Source of the DNA: Ustulina deusta
Taxonomy: Eukaryota > Ascomycota > Sordariomycetes > Xylariales > Xylariaceae
Length of the DNA stretch: 64,000 nucleotides
Assembly: GCA_023159155.1 (NCBI GenBank)
Contig: JAJNNX010000016.1
Span: 806,001-870,000, forward strand
Reading direction: 5' to 3'
A program made the position numbers and the translations under genes. The notes under the pieces were generated by a model that saw nothing but the letters and a program-made list of their open reading frames with translations, searched no databases and was not told the origin of the DNA. Below are positions 11,556-24,204 of this stretch, one piece after another. Numbering within the stretch: the stretch's first letter is position 1; each line of letters begins with the position of its first letter.

Positions 11556-12881
11556 GGCGGATGTGGTCGTGCAAGATTAAGGGGGAGGGGCTATAACGGA
11601 TGAGAAGGAGAAGAGGGCATTGTGACCAGAACGACAAAGCCGGAAGCGAAGCGAAACGCGCAGGGTCCGATCTGGCCAGAACTCAATCTTACGAGATCTG
11701 ATATACGTCGTTGAAGTAGGGAGGTCGTATCTAGGGGCGTGGCTTGTGGATTGATGGCAGGATAGTCACTGAGGCCGGTTAGGTAAGGACAGAGTACCTG
11801 CACTGCACTAAGGACACAGTGGAAGGGGTGGGGGGATCTTGGCGCTAGGGTCTAGGTACCTACTAACGTATACCGGTACTGCCGAGCTACACTAGGACCG
11901 TAGCATACATACTAGGGGACTTAGGCGGACCGGACTGGACCCTGAATCGAGACCAGCGAATCACCTCTTATGAACAAGGTTCGCAGCAGGCAGCATACTG
12001 CTCACTCCTCTTCCATCCTCCATCTTTCGACGCTCATATATCATAGCACTGCCGGAAAGACAGACACATCATTCATCCATGCAAAATATCTTATGATTTC
12101 CTCCACTCCTCATCATGTGTCTACCCGTCCATTAACGTGACGTAGTGATGTCGAATGGGCTATCATGAATCAACCAGCCTTCCTCGCCTTCCAAACAGCC
12201 CCAACCTCCCCATCACTTATCGATTTTCGCATGCAGAGAGAAGAGGCCTGAGTGAAGATATACGTAGTGCTTATTGGCGCCGTCGACCGATTAAACTCGT
12301 CAAAGGCGAGGCTCTCGGTCTCAGGCACAAGCGCCCCCGACAAATCATGACAACACAATTCGCGGCGTGGCAATCCTGAAACCTTTGTGAAGCTACCCGT
12401 CGAGGAAGCGGGTTGCGATTCCGAACCGCGACTTGATTGTCTTGCATGCACGCCTGAACCCTCGATTCTTTCACGCAATACCCAAATCATGGAGGTAGCC
12501 TCTTTGTCTTGGTCCCTTGCTTGTCTCGCGCGACTTCGTCAGATCTCCATGCTCTTCCACACTTTCTGCGAGTATGGGCTGCTGATTCAGTCGAACCGTT
12601 TTGTTGTCGTGACATTTGGACATGGAGATGCCTTGATATTCTTTGACTTAATTGGTACCCCCTTTTCTTTCACCGCCCTGTGATAAGAGCACTCGAAAGG
12701 ATCGCATCGCGTTTGTATTGACTTCTTAAGACCTTGATATCATGTGGCCCAACGCTGTCTGGTAGACCAATCTCTACTTCTGCAACTACACGCATGTTAG
12801 TGACATTCGGCCATTGACTTGGACCAGAGCAACCACGCTTATTTCTAATAAGGCACTTTTCTCCTTCTGCTTCCTCTTCCG
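11556..12881. promoter_or_regulatory. divergent intergenic/promoter region between gwt1 and the 12.9-kb gene
   Basis: About 1.3 kb between two divergent start codons, so it should hold both promoters. It includes GGGGAGGGG-type stress-element-like words near 11,580 and 11,825, and TAGGTACCTACTA-like words near 11,855. No ORF of note. A pyrimidine-rich tract (TTTTCTCCTTCTGCTTCCTC) precedes the right-hand start codon. Confidence 0.4.
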
Positions 12882-14205
12882 ATGACAACTCATGTGAACG
12901 CGTCGGGACGACCTACTCTCGCGCCCCTATGGACGAGCTACCAGGGCCTCGGAAAACGGCCGACAACGGCTTTTCGCGCCGCTCAAGGGCCATTGCTGTC
13001 ACCATCTCCCATGTCTGCAGCCAGTCTTCCGAGTCCCATGTATCCAACCTCTTTTGATAAACTCATGCGAAAGAAAGACCGAGCCTTGCTTGATAGCCTC
13101 AGCCACAAAATCAGTCCCTTGAGTGCAACCAGTCCTAAGTCGCTTGCGTCCATTGATGGACAGTCACCGTTAGTTTCCAAGCTTGAACAGGCCAGCATGC
13201 AGCTCGCAGATGCTGGACAATCCCAGTCACCCAAGTTCCCCCGAGCTGCGCGAGGAAATTTACGGGGAGCGAAGGAATGCCATAAATCTCGGCCTCAGGG
13301 AGACTATGGCAACACAGGAACAGCCGATGCCTTTGTGATCGCACGCTCCATACGCCGAAATAGCAACCCTGCCGCCGAGGATTCGCGCCCGTTCTGGGAA
13401 GGTGAATCACAAAAGCCAAAGGCACCACATCGCCTTATACTCCGAGCCATCATTCGGCCTAAGACCCCAGGAAGACAATCTTTTCTGATCCAGCGGAATC
13501 TTGATGTTGATGAGCTACGGGCGACGGCCTCTGCAAATGCTGCAGAGACAGCCTGTCAAAATACGTCGCCATCTAGAGCTAGCCGCAAACCCCTGCCGGT
13601 CCCCGCAAAGTGGTTATCAAATAGCAAACGTGCAAGCACGGTACGCATTCTGGCTCATTTATTTCCCATTTTAGCAAGACAAATCCTCAAGAGCGAGCCA
13701 TATCCCTAACTCATGAATTTTGATAGGGATTATCCCCGTCACAAGCTGAACGATCATCGAAGACCATATCACATTCTACAGACTATGATAAATTGATCCG
13801 TGACCCAAAGACGGTTCCTATTCGTGAGTATTCCCTACTTTCCGTCTATCTGTGTCACCATTGGTTATTCGTTTTAGCCAGTTCATAACTATTCTACGTT
13901 TCATTTACTTCATGTTGGCCATCCTCCAATCTGCTGCTTTCTGTTGTCTCAAGACCCTGCAGATATATCTGACGTTAGGTTGTGAAAGCTGACCTCCTAC
14001 CGTAGACGGTTATTACGCAATATCTGCCCTTCCCGCGCTCGCCACATTGCTCACCTCTGGCCATATTCGTAGCGGCGATGTCATATATCTTCCGGTACCT
14101 CACGCGGAGTCCTGGCCCCAGACAGTTCTCTATGTTTACACAGGTCAGGGTGAATTGACCACCGCTATACGCGAAAATATTCTCTATTTAGGTGGGAGAG
14201 TGTAA
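12882..14205 (+). CDS. conserved-looking fungal protein of unknown function
   Basis: Three exons by splice signals and frame: 12882-13640, 13727-13823 and 14006-14205. Phases are 0 then 1, donors GTACGC and GTGAGT, acceptors GATAG and CGTAG, giving about 351 residues. The first 250 residues are Ser/Pro-rich and basic, probably disordered, with short helical bits (FDKLMRKKDRALLDSLSHK). The last exon encodes a compact, conserved-looking domain (GYYAISALPALATLL, then SGDVIYLPVPHAESWPQT, YVYTGQGELT, ending ILYLGGRV). The YVYTG-x-GELT pattern faintly recalls the end of a BTB/POZ fold, but I would not assign it. The second intron (182 bp) is long for this genome, so an extra small exon is possible. 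Confidence 0.65.
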
Positions 14206-14986
14206 CACAGCGGGTGGGTCTACGGTTATTCAGTATTTGGGGTTATTTTTGATGAAGCAACCGCAAAGGCAATATCTATAGTATAACAAGTGTAGTATTT
14301 GTTGTGTAATGTGTATTTTCTCCCATTCTTTATCCAGGAGCAAAGTTCTAAGCGGTTTCCATTAGCTAGGTTCAGCTTGCAACTGCTAAATGTCAGTTCC
14401 AGATCTTCCAGAATATTGTAAATGTCAAGCATATAGCAGTTCCCGACTGCGGCGAGGGAAGTCTGGATATCCGCGGCAACGTCGTCATCTTGACTCCTTA
14501 CTTGTAGGCCCTACCCTTGAGGTCCCCCCGAGAGGGACCTACTGGCCAGGTTGCACTGCACGTTTAGATTATTGGACAGCACATACATGTAGCTTGCCCT
14601 ATAAACGCACCCCATCTTCGCAACCCTGTAGCCGGATGCGTCTTGGAGGAAATCAGTGGAATGCGGTAGACACAAAGTGGGTGGCAGATGACGAGGATGA
14701 AGTTCATCATGGAAAATAAACAATGGGAGGAGCCCTGAAGACAGCTATTAGCCCACCTATTGTAAATAAGTGTTACCTACATAGTACTTAACCAACTATC
14801 GGCATACGTTAGCTACAGATGGTGTGTATGCGGGGGCGCTGAATAGTTAAGTAAGTTGAATCTCGGTGCCCCTCTCTCCGAGGTTGCGTGTATAGAGGCA
14901 TCCATGCTAGCAAGAAAGCGGGAATTTCATCCCACATACCGGCAAGCTCCTTCGACTACACGTGCGCCTAACCTATCAATATTAAC
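14206..14986. other. intergenic region left of the transposon block
   Basis: Ordinary composition falling gradually towards the AT-rich block. A frame at 14390-14719 has no resemblance to anything and is probably chance. Confidence 0.45.
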
Positions 14987-14988
14987 TA

Positions 14989-15041
14989 CCGCATTCCTCG
15001 ATTAGAACTTGACCAGCGCTAATGGCTTGGCATGCAATAAT
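14989..15041 (+). repeat. left terminal inverted repeat (53 bp)
   Basis: Starts CCGCATTCCTCGATTAGAAC and matches the reverse complement of 37074-37126 with only a handful of substitutions. The similarity stops exactly at the flanking TA. Confidence 0.88.
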
Positions 15042-15223
15042 CTTTTCTGCTAGACCGTAATTAGAAAACATTTACCTAAGCAAATATTATACAAATATGC
15101 TTGTTTTTAATAGAATATTTGTATAGTACTAACTTTTGTTAGCTAAACAGGTTTATAACTAAAATATATAGCTAAATCACGCGTTCTATAGCTAAAACGT
15201 ATAAAATAGCTAAATTTCTTAAT

Positions 15224-15299
15224 TCTAGCTAAATTATATAAATCTAGCTAAATTGCATAAATCTAGCTAAATTATACAAATTTACCTAAATTATATAAA
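15224..15299. repeat. subterminal tandem repeat, four 19-bp units
   Basis: Four consecutive 19-bp units of the type TCTAGCTAAATTATATAAA, at 15224, 15243, 15262 and 15281, just inside the left TIR. Looser copies of the core TAGCTAAA lie from about 15,150. Subterminal repeats of this kind often act as transposase-binding sites; that role is inference here. Confidence 0.7.
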
Positions 15300-16556
15300 T
15301 TTATAATAATATTAGTAATATAACTAGTTAATATAGCTTGCTAACCTAGCTAAAATAGCCCTAATACTACTACTTATACTTAAACTATACAATTAAATAA
15401 AAAAAGATATTATAAAGGCTAAATATAGCTTTTTAAAGCTTATTAAATAGGTTTATAAGCATTATTTAAAACAAAAAAAAATAAAAATACTATTGTTTAT
15501 TAAAAATTATTAAATCCTATTTAATCTAAATATTAATAATAAATATATATTAATAAATAAAAGCTAAACTTTTATTAATACTTTATTTATTATTAAAAAA
15601 GTTTTTATAAACTTTTTTTTAAAAAAACTACTATATATTTCAAAATATTTAGTAAGTAATATATTTTTAACTAATAAATATAACAAAAAATAATCTTTAA
15701 TAGTTATATTTTTTAGTTTAGTTTTTGCTAGCTAGAATTAAAAATAATATTATAAAAAGAATTTTGTTAAATAAAGCAAAATTAAAAATTAATAATAGCT
15801 ACTTAGTTCAAACAAAAAATAATAACTATTTTTAGTATTTTTTACTTTAATTATAATAATATATTTATATTTTTAAATAAATAGTTTCAAAAGTTCTTAT
15901 AGTATTATTAGATTAATTATTGCTAAATTATATATATATTTATAAAAATACTAAAAAAAATAATTAGCTATATTAATATATTTTTATAGTTTATTAAAAA
16001 AAACTTATAATATAACTAGTTTTAGTTTAATACTATATTAATAAACAATTTTACTAAAAATATTAGTTTTAGCAAATTTTTTTATTACTTAATTATTAAT
16101 ATAAATAAAACTTTAATATTTTTTAAATTTTTAATAAGTTATATATATAATTTTATAAATATTAAATTAATTAAAAAAAATAAATAAATAAAAAAAACGC
16201 TAAATAATACTAGTTTTAGTAATAACTATTAATAAGTTATATATAAAAAAATTAAAGCTTTTGATTATTTTTTATAACAAAAGTAATATTTTTGCTAAAA
16301 AAGAACTACTATATTATAAAAATATTAATATAAAGTTTAATACTACTCTATATAATAATAAAAAATTATTTAAAAAATAAATTAAAATAAACTTAGTTAT
16401 TTATATTAAAAAAAGCAACTATTTATTAGTAATAAATATAGTTAATTTTTATAAAATCTTATAGGTTAAAAAAGCGCTAAAAAACATAAATATTTTAATA
16501 GCAATAATTCTATCTAGCTTTATAGCTTATTTTTAATTGCTAAATATAAGATTTAA

Positions 16557-16790
16557 TGTTATAATTAATTAAATAAAACTTTTATAGCTAGTTTATTAAT
16601 AGTATAAACGAAAACTCTAAGCTAAAAAAAAAAAAAAAAAAAAAAAGTTAAAATTTATAAAGTAAATAAATATAGATTTTATATATATAACTATAAAATT
16701 ATAGGTTAGTTTATACGTAAAGTTTTTATTTTATTGCTATATAGGTTTAAAATCTTTATAAGTTTTACTAAAACTATATTAATTATTATA
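16557..16790 (-). repeat. LTR of gypsy copy A (left)
   Basis: Direct repeat with 22469-22704; ends TGTTATAATT and ...CTATTATA-type (originally TG..CA). Confidence 0.85.
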
Positions 16791-17455
16791 TTATTTTTTT
16801 TTAAAACTAAAAATTTAAATATAATTTTAATTTAAAGTTATTAATAATATTAAGTTTATATAGTTTTTTTATATTATATTGCTTTATTATTATTTTTATA
16901 ATTGCTTATAAATTTATTAGTTACTATTATATATATTTATTTTTATAATTTTATAAAAAATCTAAAAGCTTTTTTATAAGTTTTAGAAAATTAATTAAAC
17001 TTAATTAATATATTTTTAAAATTTTAAGCTATATATTAAATATTATTAAAATTATAACCTTTTTAAATAATTTAATATTATAGTTTTTTGCTTTTTTTGT
17101 ATATTTTTAATTGTTTAATTTGTTTAATTTTAAATTTTGTTTTTTATTAATATTTTTAGCTAAAAGTAATAATTAGATTTATTAAAATAAAAAGTTATTG
17201 CTTGTTTTTTATAATTAGTTAATATAAAATAAGTTTTTTATTTTATAAAAATTAAGCAAATTAAAAATATAGCTAAATTTTTGTTTTTTTAAGATTTTAA
17301 AAAGTTTAACTAATTAAAAGTTTAATCTAATAGTTAATACTTATATTATAAAGCTTTTCTTTTTTTAAAAAACTTTATTTTTTCTTTTAAAGTTTGTTCA
17401 ATATTTTTTTTATTAGCTTGTAGCTTATATTGTTTTTATATAAGGGTTGCTATAT

Positions 17456-17818
17456 TGCAGTAGGGCTGGTGCGCGCGTATAGGAGACAGGTCCTTAGTCA
17501 TGGAGTAGAACACATTCTCGGAGACCTCGGAGATTACGGGATAAGAGGTATAAGAAGCGCGCGTTTTTATTTGAGGCTACAGAAGACTTTTTCCTCATGC
17601 AGCAGACGACGGACAATCATTACGGAATACTAGATAGGAGTTAGGAATTTGTTTTTATCAATTGATTATTGCGTTTTTATTTATAATTACGAATTAGATC
17701 TTGACCTAATCCGTACGAAGATCCGCGAGTCGGAAGACGTAGTCCGATATAGAACAATCAGGTAGGTTTAGTTGGTTTGAGTGTGCGATACGCCGATTAG
17801 GAGCCCTGCTCCATTTCA
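17456..17818 (+). mobile_element. 363-bp TG..CA element (solo-LTR-like or non-autonomous), copy 1
   Basis: A GC-balanced island inside gypsy copy A. It runs from TGCAGTAGGGCT to CTGCTCCATTTCA and is flanked by ATAT on both sides (17452-17455, 17819-17822). Gypsy copies B and D lack it at the same point, so the empty site is visible. Copy 2 (42020-42382, opposite strand) has exactly the same length and also a 4-bp duplication. Subterminal AGTAGGGCT and AGCCCTGCT form a short inverted pair. TG..CA ends suggest a solo LTR, but a small inverted-repeat element is not excluded. It contains no convincing ORF. Confidence 0.8.
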
Positions 17819-20800
17819 ATATTATATATTATTTTTTAAATATTTTAAGTTTAGTAAACAAATTTAAGCGCTTATTACTTAGTATTAAAATTTATTATAG
17901 TTTTATTAATATTTACTATTAAAAAACTTTATATTTTAATTTTTATTATTATTTTTAGTAATAATATATTAATTAATAAATATTATAAAAAATTATATAT
18001 AAAATTTAAAATAAAAAAATAAATATTCTAATTGTTTTAATATTTATTAATATAAAAATAAAATTATTAGTTTAGTTTTTAATTAATTAATTTTATTATT
18101 TTTTAAGTCTAAAAATAATAAATACTACTAAAATAATATTTAGTACTTATAAAACTATTAATTATTATTATAAATTTAAAAATAAATAGTTTTATATTAT
18201 TTAATATTTATATATTTAATATATTAAAAAATTTATATAAACTTTTATAATATTATATAACTAATAACTTTATAATATTTATTTTTTTATTAAATAAAGT
18301 TATAATTAAATAGCTAAATTTATTTATAAATATTTATATATAGTTATAACTTTATTAGTTAAATAATATATTTTTATTATTTATTATTATATATTGCTAT
18401 ACTATAGTTAATATAAATAATAAATAAAAAAAACTAAAAATTTTATTTTATATTATTTTGATTTTTTTTATAGTTATAATAATTATATATATATTATTTA
18501 TAATTATATTTTAAATAAAACTAATAATATTTTTATTTTAATATTTTAATTGTTTTATATTAATTTTAATATATAATAATTAAAAATATATAAGCTTTTT
18601 AAATTAAAGCTATATAAAAAAAATAGTTCTATTTAAAATAACTTTAAATATATATAGCTTTTTATTTTTATTTTTTAGATCTTATAACTAGTTTTTTTAT
18701 TTAATTAGGTTTATTAGGTTAGCTTTTTAAAAAATATTAAATAAAAAATCTATAGTTAATATAAAACTTAATATTTTATTAAATAGAACTAATATTATTA
18801 TTTTTTTTTTAGTTTTTTTAGTTTGAATTATAAAAAGCTTAGTTATTTTTGTTAATAAAACATTAGCTATTATATTTTTTTGTTCTAGTTAGTATTAAAA
18901 AATAATATTAAAATTTAATAAAAAATTGGCCTAATATATTTATTATATTAATAAAATCTATTTATTTAAAAAATATAATAAAACTTAATAATTAATTATT
19001 ATAAAAAACTTAGTTTTAAAAAGCTTTAAGCAATAATGTTTTAAAATTTATATTATTATTAAAAGTTTATAGTTTTAAATTAAATAAATTTATTTAATTA
19101 ATATTATTATTTTAAAAAAAATATTTTATAAGCTTTTAGGTTATATTTTATTATTATTACTAGATAACTTTTTTTATTATATTATATAAAATATTTATTT
19201 TTATTTATATTAGTTAGCTAAGCTTAAAAAAAACTAAAATAAATGTTTTATATATTAATAGTTTTATATGTTTAAAAGTTTGTTTTTGTTTTAGTATTAT
19301 TATAAATAAATTTTTTTTTTAATAGTTAATTTAAAAAAATAATAATTTTACTAATATAATAAATAAATATATAAATATAATTATAAAGTTTAAAAAATAA
19401 CTAGATTAATTTAGTATTTTTAAAATTATTAAAGTTTGAATTTAAGATTATTTAAATTTTTATAGAATTAATTCTAAATTTTATTTTAGTTTTTATAATT
19501 ATTTTTAAATAATTAATAATAAATATATTAAAATAAAACTTTTTAATATTTTTTTAATATTTAGTTTAATATAAATAATAAATTATTTTTTTATAATAAG
19601 TTTAGTACTATTTTTTAGTTTTAAAATAAATTAAAATATTATTTGCATAAATATTTATAAATTTATTTAAAAGCTTTTAAATTTATATATTAATAAAAAC
19701 TTATTATTAAGCAGGTTTTATTTTTAAACTAAATAATAAAACTTTTTATTAAAATATTTTTTTATGAGTATAAAAAAAAAAAACATAATTTTATAATTAA
19801 TAATAATTAATAAAAAGCTTTAATAATATTTAGTTTTATAAAATAAATAATATTATAATAATTAAATATAATATTACTAATATTTAAAACTAATATAATT
19901 TAATTTTTTAAATATATATTTTTTTATTAATAATTAATTATAAATTTATATTTAATTAACTTAAATTTAAATATAAACAAAATAAAAATAATATTTAAGT
20001 TTATATTTTATTTAATAAAATTTATAACTAATAGTTTATTTATAAACTTTTTTTTAAATAAAATAAACTATATAAAAATTTAATATTAATAAAACTTAAA
20101 AGTATATTTTTTATTATTAAGTTTTAGTACTATATTAAATCTTAGTTATAATAATAGCAAAATTTTGGATTTTTTTTTTAAAAAAAATCCTTTTAAATAT
20201 AATAACTAAAAAAATAAAAAGTTTTATATTAAATTTATATATTTAAAGTTTTTTTTTTTTAAAAATAAAATTAATTTATTATTAAAAATCTTTTATAATA
20301 CTACTTAATTAATCTAAATTTTTTTTTTTATAAAATATTAATTATTTTTAAATTTTTTTAAAATAGTTTAATATAATTGTTTTTAGTTATTATAAATTTA
20401 ATTATAATAAGTTTTTTTAAAGTTTTTTTAATTCATTGCTTTTATTTATTTTAATAAAAATAATTCTAAAAATTTTATATAATTTTTTTAATAGCAGTTT
20501 AGTTTTTTTTTTTTTTTAGTTTTAGTTATCCCTAAAATAATTATTTTATTTTTAAAAAGTTTTTTTAATATTTAATTATATTAATTAGTATTTTTTTATA
20601 TTTTTAGGTTTATATTTTATTATTTATAATTAAAAAGTTTAATTATAATTATTAATAAAAATTAAACTAATAAAAATAAATTATTTAATTAGATTAATTA
20701 TTATTTTTAGGTTTTTATTAAAATATTTTATTTTAATAACCATTTAATACTAATAATAATATTATAACTAAAATTAATAACTTAAAATATTTAGTTTTTA

Positions 20801-22468
20801 AATTATTAATTATTAATTTTTATAATATATATTAAATATTTATAAATTTTACTAACTATTTTATTTTAATAGTTATAAAATTTTTAAAATTTAGCTAAAT
20901 AAACTATTTTTATTTTTAATTATTGTTTAATTTATTATATAAATTTATAGTTAATTATTAAAAAAATATAAGCTTTAATATTATATAAAACTAAAATTTT
21001 TATTTTAATATTATTAATTTATAATTAAATAAATATTTTAAAAATAATTAATTTGTTTTAGTTATATATTTTAGCTAAAATAAATAAAAAAATTAATAAA
21101 AAAATTTCGATTAGTTCTATTTGTTTTTTAAGTTAAATAAACTACTAGAACTATTTTTATTATAACTTTTTTTTACTAATTAAACATTTAAAATTTTAAG
21201 CTTTTAATTAAAGCAGTTAATTAATATATATTTCTTTTTACTATAAATAAAGCAAGTTTTATTATTTTAATTATTTTAAAATAAATATTTTAAAACTTTT
21301 AAAGTTAGCTAAAAATTAATAAACAAATTTACTAAAAATTTAATTATTTAAATTAGATTTTTGCTTAATTAAATTAATAAGTTTAGTTTATTAATAGTTT
21401 TTATAAGTTTATTTAATATTATATATTAATTTAATAATTTATATTTTTATTATAATTTAATAAATTAATATTTTTATTAATTTTATATATATAAATTTAG
21501 AATATTTTATAAATAATAACTATTTAATTAAAATTATAATAAATTATTAATAAAGTTTAAATTATTTTAATAATATTATTAAATAATTTTTTAATTAAAT
21601 AAAAATATATTTTTATTAATTTCTTAGTATATTTTTTTAATTAGTTTATAATATATTAAAATTAGTTATTTTTAGTTTAAAATATAATAATATTTTTATT
21701 TAGCTTTTTTATTAGTTTATAAACCTAATTATTAAATAAAGCTTTATTTTTTATAAACTTACTACAATTAGTTTTTTATATTTTAGTTTTTTTAATATAA
21801 ATAAAGTTTAAAGTATTAAAAAATAAACTAATAAAAAAAAATAAAAAAAAATAATAAATCTAAAAAATTTAAAATTAATATTTTTAAATATAATTTTTAT
21901 TATTAAATTATAATTATTTTTTAAAAGTACTAAAATAAACATATTAAAAAAGTTCTATTAAAACTAATATAAAGTTATAAATCTATATAGCTATAATATT
22001 TATTAATATATTTTTAAATATATTATTTATTTTAAGTTATTTTAGTTCTAGTTTAGATTTTATTTTTTTAAGTTTTAATTTTTAATTTTTTTTAGATTTT
22101 TTTTTAAATATTAGTTCGTTTAAAACATTTATAAAAAAATTTAATACTTAATTTTTTTTTTTTTATAAAAAAAAGATTTTAAAATTATTTAATAATAAAA
22201 AACTAGCTATACTTAAAAATTAAAATTATTCTAATTATTTAAAAACTAAAAATAAAATAAAATTATTTAAAATTAAATTTTTTATAAATTATTAATTTTT
22301 AAATAATATAAAAATTAAAAGTTTTATTAAAATTATATTAAAATTAAGTTTATATTATAAAATATATAATTAAAAAAAAATTTTATTTATATTTTATTAA
22401 TTATAACAAAATAAAAAATATATATTTATTAAATATTTATTAATAAATAATTAATAAACTTAAAGTAA

Positions 22469-22704
22469 TGTTATAATTAATTAAATAAAACTTTTATAGC
22501 TAATTTATTAATATTATAAATAAAAACTTTAAGCTAAAAAAAAAAAAAAAGAAAAAAAAAATCAAAATTTATAAAATAAAGAGATATAAACTTTATATAT
22601 ATAGCTATAGAGTTATATGTTAGTTTATATATAAACTTCCTATTTTATTACTATATAGGTCTAAAGTTTTTATAAGTTTTGCTAAGATTGTATTAACTAT
22701 TATA
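22469..22704 (-). repeat. LTR of gypsy copy A (right)
   Basis: Direct repeat with 16557-16790; followed at once by the TTTAA duplication. Confidence 0.85.
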
Positions 22705-23959
22705 TTTAATAAAGTTTTTAAAATCTAGCTACATAAAAAGTTAAATTTTTATTTAAAATAGCTAAATAAAGCAAAAAAATTATTTAATAAATAGTCAATT
22801 GGTGTAAAACGTATAATAGTAATTTATATTATTAGTAATATAAAAAAAAAAGCTTTTATAGTAAAGAATTAAGCCTTAGTTGCAAAGTTATTTAAAAAAA
22901 ACCAATATTTCTATTTATTTAAATAGCTACAATAACTATTTTATTAGTATTAAAAGTATTAATTTATTATAGTTATAGTTAAATAACTAGTATTACTAGC
23001 TAAATAAACATATAAACTTTAAAATTATAGAAATTATTATTGCTTTGGAAAGTAATAATAAATTTTTTGCAATAATAGAAGTTTTCGGAATGCTTTAAAA
23101 TATTTATAAATATTTTTAAAATAAAATATTAAAAAGAATATATAAGTAGCATAGGTTATATATAAATAGCATAGGTTATATATAAATAGTTTAAAAATAA
23201 AGATAATTAATTAGCTAAAAAATACTAATACTATATAAATTGCTAGCAATAACTATTAGCCCTATACTAGTATACTTTTAAATTTAAATATTAATTGCTT
23301 GCTATTTTTAATATAAAGTATAGCTATACTAGCTATAGCAAATATAAGCTAGGTTATATAAAAAAATAATATATAAATATTTTAATACGATCTAAATAGT
23401 TATAATATATTATAATACTAAAATATATTATTAAATATTTTTAAATTTAAAAACAATTTTATTACTTAGCTAGAAATAAACTAAATTATTATTATATATA
23501 TGCTTTATTACTTATTTCAAATATTAACCTAGCTTTATTACTAAAAATATACTGCTAAAATACTTATAAAATATTAATATATATATATATATATATTTAT
23601 AAGCTTTATAATTAATAAAATTAAATATTGTATTGCTAATATATATAAGTATTCTTTAGGTATATTAGCAGTAATATAGCTCTTTTTAATATAAATAATT
23701 TTATAGCTTATATATTTTGGTTTTATTAATTTAATATATATACTAAGTAGTAAGCCTAGGTAGTATAGCAACAATAAATATTACTATAACTAAAAAAGCA
23801 TATAAACTATAGCTATATTTTAATATTAATAGTGTTTATTTATTAATATATACCGAAGCAAAGTAAATATGCTAAAATAGTAGTCAGCGGTAGTTTAAAA
23901 GGCGTATGTAAATATAAAAGTGTAGGTCTGGCCGGCCCGGAATAGAGAGTTAAAATAAG

Positions 23960-24204
23960 TGTTACAATTAGTCGAGTAAAACTTTTATAGCTAGTTTATT
24001 AATACTATAAACAAAGACTTTAAGCTAAAAAAGAAAAAAAAAAGGGAAAAATATCAGAGTTTATAAAGTAGGTAAATATAGACTCTATATATATAGCTGC
24101 AAAGTTATAGGTTAGTCCGTACATAAACTTCCTATTTTATTACTATATAGGTCTAGAGTCCTTATAGCCTTATAAGTTTTACTAAAACTATACTAACTAT
24201 TATA
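23960..24204 (-). repeat. LTR of gypsy copy B (left)
   Basis: Least RIP-mutated copy of this LTR, beginning TGTTACAATTAGTCGAG; pairs with 36518-36749. Confidence 0.85.

Larger units (their letters stand above)
16557..22704 (-). mobile_element. Ty3/gypsy LTR retrotransposon, copy A (RIPed)
   Basis: Bounded by direct LTRs 16557-16790 and 22469-22704 and a 5-bp target duplication TTTAA (16552-16556, 22705-22709). Length is 6,148 bp, or about 5,780 without the 363-bp insertion at 17,456. The coding strand is minus. At 19,635-19,649 the minus strand reads Tyr-Ala-Asn-Asn-Ile, followed by Leu-Ile-Tyr, which is the reverse-transcriptase YxDD box with both Asp codons (GAT) turned to AAT. The sequence after it still follows the gypsy RT/RNase H layout despite stops throughout. 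An A-rich tract next to the LTR on the minus strand fits a decayed polypurine tract. Not functional. Confidence 0.85.
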
